From: Eustoma russellianum
Lineage: Eukaryota; Streptophyta; Magnoliopsida; Gentianales; Gentianaceae
Direction of reading: 5' to 3'
NCBI GenBank assembly: GCA_036186865.1
Contig: AP025065.1
Span: 9,445,240 to 9,509,239 of the forward strand
DNA: 64,000 nucleotides
Part shown: piece after piece, positions 12,331 to 24,150 of the stretch
How the letters are laid out: the number at the start of each line of letters is the position of its first letter
Numbering within the stretch: the stretch's first letter is position 1
The notes under the pieces: model-generated
Databases searched by the model: none
The model's input: only the letters and a program-made list of their open reading frames with translations
Told to the model about the DNA's origin: nothing
Program-made: the position numbers and the translations under genes

Positions 12331-12571
12331 TTATTGGCCACTTCGGGCAATTCTTCCTTGGGTACAATAGTAATGACGTTTTACTTAAACATCATATCTG
12401 ATAAGTACCCCTTCCCCAAATACATGTCATTTTTCGAAAGAATTACTTTATTAGACTCTAACACTAGTCTAAATCCATGCATGACTAGAAGAGCCCCAGA
12501 AACCAAATTCTTCCGGATGTTGGGGGCGTGCAGCATATTTTGCAGAGTCAGGTGCATCTCCGAGGTCAGCT

Positions 12572-13679
12572 TTAGAACAACCTTCCATTTCCTCCGATCT
12601 TCAATGAGGCAGAGTTCTCCATGTAAAGTTGTTCATTCTTTCTGGGATGGTACTCTGAGAACACGGCCCTGCTGGAGCAGACACATCTTGTGGCTCTAGT
12701 ATCCAGCCACCACTTGCACATGTTCCCACAGCATTGCACCCTGAGACCATGGCACACAGGTTCAAATTGTCCATTGCATCAACGAGGTCTGCCTTTGACT
12801 TGGGCTGCTTCTTCTTGGGCTTGTGGAATTCAATGCTAACATGCCCCTGAATGCCATAATTGTAGCATTTCCCTATGAACTTCTTGTCTAATTGTTTGCT
12901 TTTGTTGTTCACTCTATGATGAACTTTCTTTTTCTTGGCCTCTGCAACATGGGCCTTGGCCTGACTAGAACTTGCATGTGTCTTTCTCTCAGATCTTCAA
13001 TTATCTTCCTCTATGTGGAGTTGGACAATTAGATCTTCTAATGTCATCTCATTTCTCTTGTGTTTGAGATAGCTTCTGAATTCCCACCAAAAAAGAGATA
13101 GCTTCTCGATCACTGCATCCACAATGAAAGATTCACTGAGCAACATGCCCCCCTCTTCTATTTTGGCTACCAACGTCTGTAGTTCCTCAACCTGAGAAAC
13201 AACAGTTCGAGAATTTGACATTGTGATATCCATAAATTTGCTGAAATGAACTTCTTTGTTCCGGCATCTTCTGTGTGACATTTCTTCTCCAAAACTTCCC
13301 ACAAACACTTTGCAGTTTTGTAAGTACAGTAGAATCCATATAATGAATTGTCTAAACAACTTAAAATATGACTCAAACAAACATAATTGTTGAAGATTCA
13401 TGCTTCAACAAAAGAGTTTTTTGCATATTCTAGGTCTGGTCATCCATTGGATCCACCGCAGGTGGGTCCTCGGTCAACAATTTGGCCAGTCCCAGTGCGG
13501 TCAGAAAGAATATCATCTTCTGCTGCTATCTCTTGAAGAAGCTACCAGCGAACTTCTCTAGTTTTTCCACTTGGGCCACAGCAGGCCTTGGTGCAGGAAC
13601 ACTCAGAGGCACCCCACTGTTTGGTGCCACTAGAACATCACTATTCTGCATATGAACTGAGCTTCTGGTTTCATTCTCC
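12572..13679 (-). pseudogene. Gag and protease of the old copia element
   Basis: The likely gag start is the ATG near 13677, read MENETRSSVHMQNSD. The gag body is at 12997-13401 (EVEELQTLVAKIEEGGMLLS-like region, with ESFIVDAVIEKL). A damaged zinc knuckle (CYNYGIQGHVSIEFH, last Cys lost) is at about 12820-12865. The protease block WLDTRATRCVCSS near 12660-12710 has Arg where the active-site DTG or DTA triad needs Gly. Knuckle and protease loss show it is inactive. Confidence 0.85.
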
Positions 13680-13742
13680 ATTTCAATTTCTGTAAGATAA
13701 AATCAAACAAATGAGAATCAATACATAATCGATACGATAGCT

Positions 13743-14952
13743 TGTTGGAAATATTCAAGTTAGACAAAATCGAATTTTGTACCGTGTGTGCTTGTGAAAT
13801 AAAGCAATGGACGACTTGCCAAGCTCAGGGCAGGTCGGGTCGATCAATCGAGTCAGATCAGTCTAAGCAGTGCAATTGAGTTTGCGTTCTGAACAGTCAG
13901 CTGAACTATCAACGGTATCACTGCAGAACAACAGTTTTATGCTATTAGTCGTCCAGCCGAGCTTAGCACAGCAATAGAGCTCAGCACAACAAGAACTCAG
14001 CAGACCAGTTGAGCTCAGCACAGCAGCACTACATATCAATAGTACTGCACTGACAGCAGCTCAGCAGGTCTGAACGAGCAGACAGACCGAGGTGAGTCCA
14101 GGAATCTGTCTTTAAGACGTATTGCTCTGGTATACTGTGCCCAACCAGATGAAGGAACTGTCTCCCAAGAACAACGGAATCAGTTCAGACGAGCAGCACT
14201 GCAGCGTATGAACTCAACGAACCTGTAAGATGTCCTAGCTTCTCGGATGACTTGGAAAATGCAGAGATGCAGTATGGAGTGCGGGAGTGATGATTTGCAA
14301 AAAGGGAGATTGCAGAGAGAAAAGTGCAAGAGAAGAGTGCAAAGAGAAGATTAATTTCATAATGATTTTTTCTGATGACCACAGAGGTCAGCTCGGTCTG
14401 TTTTCATAGGGAAAACTGAGGTCATGTAGTTATCGCTAGTTCAATCACAGCCGTAGGATCATATACCTGTTCAGCCTGAACCCTTAGATCAGATAACCGC
14501 ATCAGGTCTACCCACAGCTGTAGGATCAAATAATTGTTCAATCTGAGCCCTCATATCGGATAACTGCTCATATCAGCTCAGCACGATTACAGCTCAACAG
14601 CTTTTCAAATCTCAACATTAGCCGATCCCAAAAACTTCAAAGAAAATTAAATTTAAACAAACTTCTCCATCCGATAAGATCTGTCCTACAACCAGTAGCC
14701 TGCAACCCGAGCCCAAGCCCAGGCATAGGCCGTGCTGAGCTAATTTTTCTTCCTACTTTGAGCATGAATTTCTCATTCACTCGATATCGTAATTAGGTGA
14801 TTCCAAAGCCTAAAATTATCTACCCGTTACATAGATAATTAATGATTCATTAGTTTTCACTTATCATTAATGAAAACTAATCATAATTAAGCTCAATTAC
14901 GTTCCTAACCACGGTTTGCAACTTGGCCTATTTCTATCAATTTTCTCCAACA
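13743..14952 (-). repeat. 5' LTR of the old copia element, 1210 bp
   Basis: In plus coordinates it begins tgttggaaat and ends ttctccaaca, so both ends carry the TG...CA signature. Its right part matches 8393-9200. Short gctcagca-type repeats occur around 13950-14060. I could not find a clean primer site next to it. The right target duplication would be 14953-14957 (tagtc); its partner is off-window. Confidence 0.88.
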
Positions 14953-15114
14953 TAGTCTAGTATCATACACTATCCCAAGAGTCCAAACAGAGATGACGAT
15001 GCAAAAAATGCAAAGACAAGGCTCTTGATCGTGTACTTGGCTGCAACTACCAAGTCATGAATTCCCCCACAGATAGCTCAATAAGAGTCGATCCATAGCC
15101 AAGTCAGTAAACAA
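14953..15114. other. Unassigned flank
   Basis: I see no coding signal or recognisable repeat in this flank of the old copia element. Confidence 0.4.
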
Positions 15115-15395
15115 TCAACAACAACAACAATATTACCCTATTTATTTAGAGGTACCTGCCTATGGCGAGGTATGAAGGGTCAGAAGTACGCAACCATACT
15201 CATGCGTTAGAAAGACACAGAAGTTATTTTCAGATGACTCATAATGAAAAGTGTGTGAAGCTGTTTCGTTCAATTGTTACTTCATAGTATAAGTAGCCCA
15301 ACTAATTTAGTGATTCATTTTTCTTTATTACATCATATTCCAAAGTCAAAGAAAAGTGTGTCCTTAATTCTATTGAAAATAGAAAGCAAGTCAGC
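15115..15395 (-). repeat. Dispersed repeat copy 1, SINE/RTE-tail-like
   Basis: It starts with (aac)n at about 15117-15131, followed by ggtcagaagtacgcaacca and a body from about 15215 that matches 46555-46732 (shared blocks cataatgaaaa, gtcaagctgt/gtgaagctgt, ttagtgagtcatttt/ttagtgattcatttt, aaagtcaagaaagagtgtgt). The simple tail and the body resemble plant SINE or RTE 3' regions. The family is not named, and the strand is inferred from the tail. Confidence 0.6.
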
Positions 15396-16499
15396 AAACA
15401 ATCATGTGATCAAAAGAAATATCAATGCTCCACTCCTCGCAGTCACCCTCTTATCATCTGCCTTATTGGTAACAGATTGGCTTGGAGGCAAGAATCAAAC
15501 GATTGTGCTTTAATCACTCGTGTTTAAAGTCCTCCGGCAACGGCCACTATGCTATCAGATTTTGACATGTTTTATATCTTTGTAGATAGTGTGCTACTAG
15601 TCCATATCGGTAAAAGGCGCTTCATCAATGCGAGACCTCAAATTATCGCTATGTCCTATACCTCGCGATAGAAAAGTAAGTTGTATGAGTCTCCTGTCTC
15701 TAATTCTCAACAAAGGCCATTACGCGTGGTCCAATTAAATATGACCAACTGCTATCATTAGCCATAATCCTACCTCCTTCCTTTGCTTACCTCATGTCCA
15801 TAGGAATATCTATCTAAAAAAATATGGCCATCAATCTTATGTAAACATTATCTGCTATCTTGTTCATGATCACTACTTCATGTATCAAAAGTCCTATCCC
15901 TTAGAGCATCAAGAAAACCACTATGAGGGGGAGATGAGATGGTAGCGATCCTTATCGCTACCTTTATCGCCATCAGTACCAATAGGTTGTGATGATGATC
16001 ATGACATTGTTAAACCTAAATCAGTATATGAAACATAAATTCAAATAATTCAAATAGAAAATTATACAAAATAAATATATGCAAATAATGTAAATAACAA
16101 TTACATTATGCTAATCACATAAATATAGAGTAATTCGCAGTGCATATCCATATATTTAGTGTCTGTTATTGCAGCCGTATCTTTTGAACTTGGAAAAAAT
16201 ATCCATATCTTTTTTAGTTTTGTTCTAAAACAGTACATTGGATAACTATACTCCTACATTTAAAAAAATAAAAAATAATTAAAAAACCATATGCCGCCGC
16301 CACTAATACTACCACTACCAGCGGCAAAAAGAATAAATAACCACCACATTTTCATATGCCCAAGATGTCTCTCCGACACTACTAATCTTCTTTTTCAATT
16401 CCATACTGCAATGAATTTGAAAAATATTCTAGACCCTGTGAGGTGTAAAACCTTGAGACGATTTCAAATTTGTCGTCTCAATCTACATATTTTTTTCAA
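15396..16499. other. Unassigned AT-rich stretch before the Tat relic
   Basis: No supported gene is present. It may hold the LTR or leader of the following gypsy relic, but I found no LTR pair or primer site. Short open frames here lack domain features. Confidence 0.4.
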
Positions 16500-16559
16500 A
16501 AACTGACCCAAAGGTTCAAGGCACAATTTTTGGTTTTGCAATTCTTTCTTCAAAAACTC

Positions 16560-16902
16560 TTCGAACTTGATGACTGTAATATACAAGCCCAACAAGTTAG
16601 TTTTACATTATATGCAGCACTTCACCGACGAGTCCCTGCAGGTCAGGGATCACAACGATGAGATTATGGTTACTTCATTCACAAATGTTTTGAGGGTAGA
16701 TCGCCTCTTTTCCCAATTGGACGAGAATAACCCAAAAACTCCGAAGGCCTATTTGGAAAAGATCCACAAATTTGCTCAAGTCGAAGAGGCCAACAAGTTA
16801 AAAAGGGAGGTTGAGTCAGCCTACAAGAAGCCAAGGCGAGGCAAATGCAGAAAAGAAGTTCGTAAGGATCCCAAGGACGAATGCAATCCTTTAATCTCCT
16901 AG
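16560..16902 (+). pseudogene. Gag fragment of the Tat relic
   Basis: The frame reads FTDESLQVRDHNDEIMVTSF, TNVLRVDRLFSQL and AYLEKIHKFAQVEEANKLKR. These are the conserved C-terminal gag blocks of Tat and Athila elements (retrotransposon gag family). It ends at a stop after a basic tail; a zinc-knuckle-like region follows out of frame near 16950-17030. Confidence 0.78.
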
Positions 16903-17229
16903 GGGGCCGAAGAAAGGAATGGTTGCCATTACTTACCTCGAAAGAAAGGATAATTGTGGTCATATAGGCCGAGGTGGATCCCCAGTTGTACTGAAAATAT
17001 CATAAAGATATTGGTCACGATACAGAGAATTGCAGGTAGCTGGCATGCACAATCAAGCGCCTCATTGAATAAGATCATCTACATCATTTTTACTACCCAA
17101 TATCACGATTGCACAACCAACTGGATTACTGCCGACCTCCTCCAGAAGAATAGTGCCGAAAAGACAAGCCGAGTTGGTGTAGAAAAGATGATGATGAGGA
17201 GGATGAATGGCCCAATGCTGTAGGACAAC

Positions 17230-18120
17230 CTTAGGTTAATTCAATAATTTACGTAATTCTTGGTGAACCCTGTGAGGCGGGTCAAGATTAGAGACATGTG
17301 CGGCTAAGACTTCAGACAATTGGCCCCATAAAAAAGCACAGCTACCATAGGAGCTGGCATATGGGCCAAGTCAGCCAATCCCCTTGGGCTATGACAACAA
17401 AAGCTTGTTCATTGACATTTTTGTCAACCTTGTACCCAATAATAGTGCAGAGGTGCATCGAGTTTATGTCGAATAGGCCGCCAGCAAACGTGATGTACTA
17501 TAATGTATTGTAACAGCTGGTGCTACAAGAAAGCCAACTAAGCACTGTACCGACTCCGTTATTTGGATTTTCTATTGCGGCTGTGCAGCCAGCATGCCTA
17601 GTTACATCATCAATTACCTTTGGCAAACACCTCAAATGTTGTAATATGTAGGTAGATTTTGTTGTGGTGAAAGAGAGGCCAGTCTACAACATTCTTCTTC
17701 GTAGGCGGCCTTAATGGACTTGAAGGCAATCATCTCCCCTGTGCATGTTAGACTAAATTTTCTCTCCCAAGCCTGGGTGGTGGCTATAGATGGAAATCTG
17801 CAGTCGGTTCAGAGTTTTTATGCTATAGTAATTAAAGGAAAATTATCTGTACAATAAGTTAACCTTGACGATATTGTCCCTCCGAATGAAGAGAAGCTGG
17901 AGTCAGACGACGCAGACCAAGATTTCACTCTAGACCCTGAACGCCCAAATAATATGATCAAAATTGGAACTTAGATGCTTGTTGAGTTGTTGACCCAAAT
18001 CCAAAATCTTTTGAGAGAATTTGTGATTATCTTTGCGTAGACAGCTGAGGACATGCTGGGCATTTTGATAGCTCTTGCTGAGCATAGGCTCAACGTGGAT
18101 CCTGGCATCAAAGTTTTCAA
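17230..18120 (+). pseudogene. Protease and spacer region of the Tat relic
   Basis: Scattered frames in this stretch occupy the protease position between gag and RT. Fragments such as YDNKSLFIDIFVNLV and VNLVPNNSAEVHRVYV near 17390-17470 sit where the protease flank should be. No intact DSG or DTG triad was found, so the call rests mostly on position. Confidence 0.5.
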
Positions 18121-19050
18121 GGAGAGGAAAAGAAACTTTGCTCTTTAAAGGATCAAGGTAATAGTTGAGGAGGTCGAGAGGCTGCTTGCTGTAAAAGTCC
18201 TCTATCCATCTGGTTAGCCAATCCACTGGTGGTGATGAAACCTGATAAATCTTGGAGGATGTGTATTGGCTAAGCTGATTTGAATATAGCTTGCCCAAAA
18301 GATTTGTTATCCCTTACCAAAGATCGATAGATTGGTGGATTCCACAATTGAGCAAGGTCTTCACCTTTCTTGATGCTTTCAAAGATTATCATCAAATAGC
18401 CATGACTAAGGAAAATCAAGATAAAACTTCCTTCATTACTAGGAGGACACCTACTACTATGTCTGTATGCATTTTGGCCTGAAAATGCGGTAGCCACCTA
18501 TTAGAGGCTAATTATTTCTTTGTTTAGGGACTATATTGACCGCATTATAAAGGTCTATATTGATGATAAATTTTCAATAGAAGGGCTAAACAGAGTCACG
18601 TCTAAGTTGGCAGAAAGATCACTCTCATTCTTTCAGATTTTAAAGAAAAAGACCATGATTCAGTGGGATGAAAAGTGTCAATAGGCTTTTGTCGACTTGA
18701 AGTCGTACTTGGTCATGGCGTCAACCCTAACCTCGCCCACCCTTGGCGAGGTGTTGCATATATATTTAGCCGTATGTCACAAAGCCGTCAGTGTTTTCTT
18801 GCTCAGAGAGGAAGACAACATGCAGAAACCAATATACTTATACTTTGTGAGCAAACCATTACATGGGCTTGAGGCGAGATATACTAATGATGAAAAGATG
18901 GTCTTGCTGCTAGTCATGGCTGCAAGTAAACTCAGGCTCTATCTTCAAGCTCATCATATTGTAGTTGTCACTGATCAATCCTTGATGCAGATTTTATCTA
19001 AGCCTGAGAAGCCAGCCCAACTAGGAAATGGGTCGTAGAATTAGTCGAAT
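18121..19050 (+). pseudogene. Reverse transcriptase and first RNase H of the Tat relic
   Basis: RT blocks seen in shifting frames are YPLPKIDRLVDSTIEQ (18310-18360), LDAFKDYHQIAMTKENQDKT with SFIT (18360-18440), MHFGLK (18465-18485) and a degraded YIDD box at 18555-18575. RNase H follows at 18697-19038 with VFLLREEDNMQKPIYLYFVS and VVTDQSLMQILSKPE. Insertions and stops break the catalytic unit. Confidence 0.82.
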
Positions 19051-19099
19051 ATGACATCAAACATCGACCACAGACTTCTATTAAGGCCTAAGCTTGGCA

Positions 19100-19520
19100 G
19101 ATTTCATTGCTAAATGGATTTCTATATAGGATGAGCGTCCCTGTGAGGAGCAGTGGACCATCTATGTCGATAGATCCTCTTCTTATGATGGGAACGGAGC
19201 AGACCTCCTGAGCATAATTCCAAAAAAGGAAGAATTTGAGTATGCACTTCGATTCGACTTCGACACTACAAACAACAAAAACGAATATGAACCCATGATT
19301 GTCAGCTTGAGCCACGCCAGAAAACTAGGGGGTCAAAAAGATTAAATTTTATAGTGATTATTGATTTATTTTGGCATAGTCAATGGTGATTACGAAGCCA
19401 AAGAAGATCGGATGAAGCATTATCTGTTAAAGTTTGATTAACTCAATAGGATGTTCGAGTCTTTTGAGATTGAACGTATCACAAGATCGGCCAACAAAAG
19501 GTCCGATGTGCCTTCTTGTC
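19100..19520 (+). pseudogene. Second RNase H (aRNH) of the Tat relic
   Basis: In mixed frames the region reads EQWTIYVDRSSSYDGNGADL, then EYALRFDFDTTNNKNEYEPM. This is the aRNH signature with its catalytic Asp and Glu positions, known from Tat retrotransposons. It is followed by a frame break and a linker with FEIERITRSANKRSDVPSCL near 19460-19520, the usual lead-in to the integrase region. Confidence 0.82.
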
Positions 19521-20560
19521 TCGCATTATCTCTAACAGCCTTAGGCAAAAAGATTGTGGTGGAGCTTATTAAGCACCAAGCTTATGGCTGGGCCAAGGAG
19601 CTCCAAGCTGATGATCGCAACAAATGGATGAACAAGATTGTTAACATTTTAAAGCATGGAATTGAGCCACAAGATAAACAACTAGCAAAGAAAATATGCA
19701 TCAAAGCGGCCATGTACGCTCTCTTTAACGATGTTTTATGCAAGAGGTCTTTCTCTTAGACATGGCAAAGTGTGTCTGTGAAGAAGAAGAAGATTATATT
19801 CTTCGTGAGATTCATATGAAAATCTATGGTAATCATTTTGGTTCAAGGTCTTTCTCACGCACGTGCTATCGGGCTAGCTATTATTGGATGATCTTACACC
19901 AGGATGCTCTTGAATTGGTGAAAAAAGGTCATGCATGGAAGGTGCACGCTCCTTTATCTCATCTTCCTAATCAAGAAATGATTCCCATTATCAGCCCCTA
20001 ACCATTTGTTTAATAGGGATCGATCTCATCAGCCCTTTGCCACATGCTATAGGATCTATTTAATATCTTCTCTTCGCCGTTGACTACTTTACAAAGTAGA
20101 TCGAAGTAGAACTTTTGGCAGCAATGACGTGAAATCACATGAAAAAATTTCTCTGAAAGCACATTATCTGTCATTTCAAAATGCCAAAAATCTTGGTCAC
20201 CAATCACAAAAAACAATTTGATGAGAACCCAATTAAATACTGGTGTGCCGAGTTGCAAATAAAATAACATTTTACCTTGGTGGCACATCCTCAAGTTAAT
20301 GGTTTGGTGGAGCTTCCTAACCGCAATTTGAAGGAATTTTTTAAAGAAGCGACTAGAAAAAACCATAGCAGGCTGGATAGATGAGCTGCCTAGCATCCTA
20401 TGGGCCTATTGCACAACTCCTTCTACCTCAACCAAGGAAACTCTTTCCACGTCAACCAAGGAAACTCATTTTGCCTTGGTATACGGCTCTGAAGCTATAA
20501 TTCTAGATGAGATTAGATCCATGTCAGCCAGAGTGGAAAATTATTCCGACTAGAAGAAAA
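19521..20560 (+). pseudogene. Integrase of the Tat relic
   Basis: The zinc-binding N-terminal region is seen as VCEEEEDYILREIHMKIYGN and HFGSRSFSRTCYRASYYWMI, with Cys and His positions mostly altered. The core lies around 20010-20560 in changing frames; a KETHFALVYGSEAIILDEIR-like block near 20460-20520 is typical of plant gypsy integrase ends. Confidence 0.75.
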
Positions 20561-21640
20561 AAGAGAGCAAGCTCATATTCGAATGACGCAATGAAAAAAC
20601 ATGATCTCTCAATATTATAATTTGAGAGTGCGGTACAAAATCTCAAAGTGGGGGACCTCTTCCTTAGAGAGGACAAGACCCATCTCTGCTGCTCTCACTG
20701 CGGATGCAAAAATCACACAAAAGATTCGTCCTTTTTACCAATAGGGTACCTAAACTAGTGGGATGTCCAGAATTTGACCAATTCAAGCACTATCAAACAA
20801 GGGGCGACAAAGGCCACAACAGTGGCACAAATAACCTCACCGCAAACAGTGCATATCACAGTAAGGGGCGGAAAGAAGGTGGTGGACGAATAGAGCAGAG
20901 AGATGGGAGAGGCGAAGATGGAGAAAGTGAAGAAGAATCAAGAAAAATGGAGAAGGCGTCTAGACATACCAATAAGAGAGGTGAAGAAGGAGAATGAAAA
21001 GAAGAATACAGAAGAGTGGACAAGGTAGTCGAGGTAGTTAGGGTGGGGGATTGTTGCCCCACCCATTCTTTTTATACTCTCAGCTTTTTAGAAATTCCTG
21101 TTTAACCCCACATCTTTTTTAAATAACCAGACATCCCGACACACTTACCAAAACTATAGAACAACCCACCGACTCCTATAACTATACCTATTCAACCCAG
21201 AATTCTCCTGCACTGCACAATAAGTCCAATATTATGATAATTCACACAAGTCCACTGTATGGATCTTTGATTGCGACACCGTTGACACTATGACCAATGA
21301 TCTCAATGACTTCATACATATTTCTAAGGCCTTGAAAAACCCATATTGAAACATCCAATGGCGAACTTGTTCCTATACATAGTGGGGGCTCCGTCCAAGT
21401 TTCTCCAAACATAAGCTTAAACAATCGTTTATGTGTCCCTACTTTGTCCTCAAAATTGTTATCTCTTAGCCATGTTATCAAAGTACATAATTGTGTTGTA
21501 CTCATGTATCATAACTTTTGCCTCTTGCAAGATATACATTCAAAGGATATCATTGGATGTGGCATTGAATGCAGAGGCATGTACTATGTTCATGAAGTTG
21601 CTCAGGGGACAATCAACTGATAGCTATGGCTTTGAAACCG
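20561..21640. other. Unassigned stretch, partly purine-rich
   Basis: After the integrase end (about 20720) there is a purine-rich tract at 20860-21000 whose complement is CT-rich and Ser/Pro-rich when translated. I give it no gene call because no motif supports one. Confidence 0.4.
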
Positions 21641-21689
21641 CCTTCTAGGTCACTCCTTGTTTAGTTGTCTGAAGTTTTTGTTTCCTAGT

Positions 21690-21850
21690 CTTTTCACCAA
21701 TAAAATGCTCCATATGCCGTGTGAAACATGTACGCGTGCCAAAAGTTGTCGTACTACGTTTTGTCTAAATAATACCCAAGTCCCCAAAATGTTTTCTTTG
21801 GTGCATTTAGACATTTGGGGTCCTGCACATGTCCCAAATTTTTTGGATAT
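21690..21850 (+). pseudogene. Short copia integrase fragment
   Basis: The frame reads MPCETCTRAKSCRTTFCLNN then FSLVHLDIWGPAHVP. This is the junction between the zinc-binding end and the DDE core of a Ty1/copia integrase, including the first catalytic Asp. The rest of the element is not recognisable nearby. Confidence 0.8.
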
Positions 21851-21950
21851 TTTGAATAACATTAAGTTAAATGGATTCACCAAACATCAATTGATGACCG
21901 TCAGGAAAGATGAAAATAAAGATGATCTTTATTTGTAAGCGGATGGATGC

Positions 21951-22310
21951 AATCCTAATAAACATGAATAATTTGATTGAGATGTCATTTTGGTATACAA
22001 TGATGAAGATCTTAGATGAGCATTCATGTGTTCTTCACAGCCAGTAACGTTCAGCGCATACGTTGTGTGAAAAAAAGTCAAATTGACACTAGTTTAAAAC
22101 ATGAAGGTGTTGCAGATGGAGTTCCCAAACCATCACAAACTGTCGAACAAATTATGAAACTTGTTAAAAGACCGACAAGTTAATTTATAGTTGTATGTTT
22201 TTAATTTATGAATGTTAATTAATGTACAATAAGTATCGTATCAGCATGCAATAAATATTAGCGACAAATTTCTTACGGTGCTTGCTGTATTTTATAAACA
22301 AACAATAACC
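21951..22310. other. Unassigned AT-rich stretch
   Basis: A short frame at about 22095-22180 (PSQTVEQIMKLVKRPTS) lies here, but I do not recognise it. No other signal is seen. Confidence 0.35.
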
Positions 22311-22373
22311 CCAATCCCTAACCATAACCATAAAATCTAAAACTAACCTCTAACCCTAGCCCTAATAGATACC
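22311..22373. repeat. Degenerate telomere-like CCCTAA repeats
   Basis: Several ccctaacc, cctctaaccct and agccctaata units occur in a row. They resemble the plant telomere repeat CCCTAAA in degenerate form. The tract is short and could have arisen by chance from an AC-rich stretch. Confidence 0.5.
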
Positions 22374-22428
22374 GAAATTGAATAACAAAACCACAATGTA
22401 TCCATTTAAAGGATAAAATACATACGAT

Positions 22429-22582
22429 ATTAATGAAGATAAACATTACACATAAATATTCACTATAACTATGGTACAAACAACATTAATAAAAATAAAT
22501 ATTACATAGAAATATTCATTATAACGATGTTACAAATGGCACTAATAAAATACACATTACACAGAAACATAAAAACACTACT
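22429..22582. repeat. Three 56-bp AT-rich tandem repeat units
   Basis: Units start with attaat or actaat at 22429, 22485 and 22541, spacing exactly 56. Shared blocks are aaacattacac/aaatattacat/acacattacac and a following aatattcactataac/aatattcattataac block. The third unit is shortened. Confidence 0.82.
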
Positions 22583-22749
22583 GATTTTCAGAAGCCGTGC
22601 TACACTAAGACAAGCGTTGCGATTGTGACCTGATTGGTGGCGTATACCACACATTTGCATATAGCTTCAGTCTATTTCACTATAAATTCTAGTTGATTTA
22701 GGATTCCGGCGTGCATATTTTCTATGAATTAGGTTAGCTTCAAGTATGA

Positions 22750-24150
22750 ACGACGGTGGAGGCTATTATGCGGACTGTTGCAACAGATGAAATGAAGCAT
22801 TGTAGGTGCTGAACATCACTTGATATGAGTAGAAATGAGCAATCAACTCCGCTGCTAGACTATGCATATTCTTACATCCTTGCATAACATGTGAACAAGA
22901 TATGTGGCAAAGCTAAAATTATCACAAATGCAAGTTTTTTTCAAGCAGAATGATAGTAAGTGCAATACAACCACCATCTGACATCAATCGAGTCACAAAT
23001 TCATATAAACCTGCTCGCCTGCCGTAAGCTTGAATCAATTATGTTTTTGGTATTGCTCTCAATGTGAATAAATCGTTGGTGCACTTTTAGTGACCATCTA
23101 TCCCTGACGTTAATACGAGCAATCATCTCTTGTCATTTCTTGTCAAACATCTTCACCATTCTTTTGAAAACTCCTTAAACATAAATAGTCACTGGTAAAC
23201 ACGTAGCCTCATTGAATACGCTGTTCCACGACTCTGAATAGTTGGTTGTCATTATATAAGACGTCCTGCCACCATCATGAGACAATGTCCATGTGTTAAG
23301 TGGTATTTGTATAAAATAATCACATGTATCTTTATTTAGCACATTTAACTTCTCCATACACTCTGTAAACTTGTGCACTTTGTGTTCAGATGCAGCAACC
23401 ACTAAATAGTTACTAATGTCTAACCAGGAAAATTTTCTGTAAAAATTGATTACATATGACTTCAACAATATGAGCATGTACTATCTATAAAATGTATAAA
23501 TTTATTGTCTAAACACTTCATTTAAAAATGTGAACTGATATGATGAAGACAATCTCTATCATACTCACTAGGTGGTTACCATGTAGGATCTAATCGAATC
23601 GCTATTTGAAGGCCACTAGTTTGGTCCCAAACCAAAACTACATCTTTCGTGTTGCCGATTGATACTGATGCATTTTCCTAAACAACCATTACCAAATTTG
23701 TTCGTTATCATTAATAATAGCATAAGAAACTGGAAATATATGATTAGCTGCATCAACTGCATCAACAATCAATAATTTCATGCTATGCTTGCCACGCAAA
23801 TGTGTACTGTAAATCGATATCACCGGACAACAATGTTGAAATCCAAGAATCAACAGTTTGAGTACACAGAAAACTATATCAAACACCTTCATATTAACAG
23901 TGCTCAAGCCTCTGTTGGACTATAATTCCTCAATTTGATGTTTCAATTTAAGTCATATAATAAGACAACTAACGAAAAGATTTGAGCCAATCACCACACA
24001 TCATCACCATTGTTGCCTTCCCCCTCCCCTCTATGCTTTCTTGTAGTTGATGTCCACATTCAAGCTTCTCTTTATAGATTCTCGAACATATTGAGTTTTG
24101 AAGTTCACATTTTGACACTTTAATCATTCTCACAACTATGTTTAAATTGA
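22750..24150 (-). pseudogene. Mutator-like (MULE) transposase relic
   Basis: Minus-strand blocks in N to C order are: FKTQYVRESIKRSLNVDINY near 24030-24110, the usual N-terminal helix region of plant MULE transposases; CPVISIYSTHLRGKHSMKLL with AANHIFPVSYAIINDNEQIW at 23689-23860, the catalytic core; WTLSHDGGRTSYIMTTNYSE with SWNSVFNEATCLPVT at 23190-23300, the late core; and a SWIM-like ATYLVHMLCKDVRI or CHISCSHVMQGC stretch near 22870-22910. The blocks are in different frames. Terminal inverted repeats were not found. Confidence 0.85.

Larger units (their letters stand above)
8393..14952 (-). mobile_element. Old Ty1/copia element, interrupted by the gypsy element
   Basis: A minus-strand copia element with its 5' LTR at 13743-14952 and the inner part of its 3' LTR at 8393-9200. 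Between them lie gag, protease, integrase, RT and RNase H remnants in normal copia order. All are broken by many stops and shifts, and the two LTR copies differ by many substitutions and indels, so it is old. The outer part of the 3' LTR is separated by the Tekay-like insertion and lies beyond base 1. The lineage resembles Tork by gag style, but I do not press that. Confidence 0.9.
16500..20720 (+). mobile_element. Tat-lineage Ty3/gypsy relic
   Basis: Plus-strand gag, protease, RT, RNase H, a second RNase H and integrase remnants follow one another in order. The second RNase H (aRNH) after the first is the hallmark of the plant Tat lineage and separates it from chromoviruses. Stops and shifts occur every few dozen codons. 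No LTRs or target duplications are recognisable, so the outer limits are only approximate. Confidence 0.85.

Noticed and set aside
16500..20720. Integrated plant pararetrovirus as an explanation of the RT and RNase H remnants
   Set aside because: A downstream aRNH and integrase region are present, which fits a Tat retrotransposon and not a caulimovirus.
20704..21062. Open frames on both strands in a purine-rich tract
   Set aside because: Composition alone keeps the frames open; the products are Ser/Pro-rich or Glu/Arg-rich without a recognisable domain.
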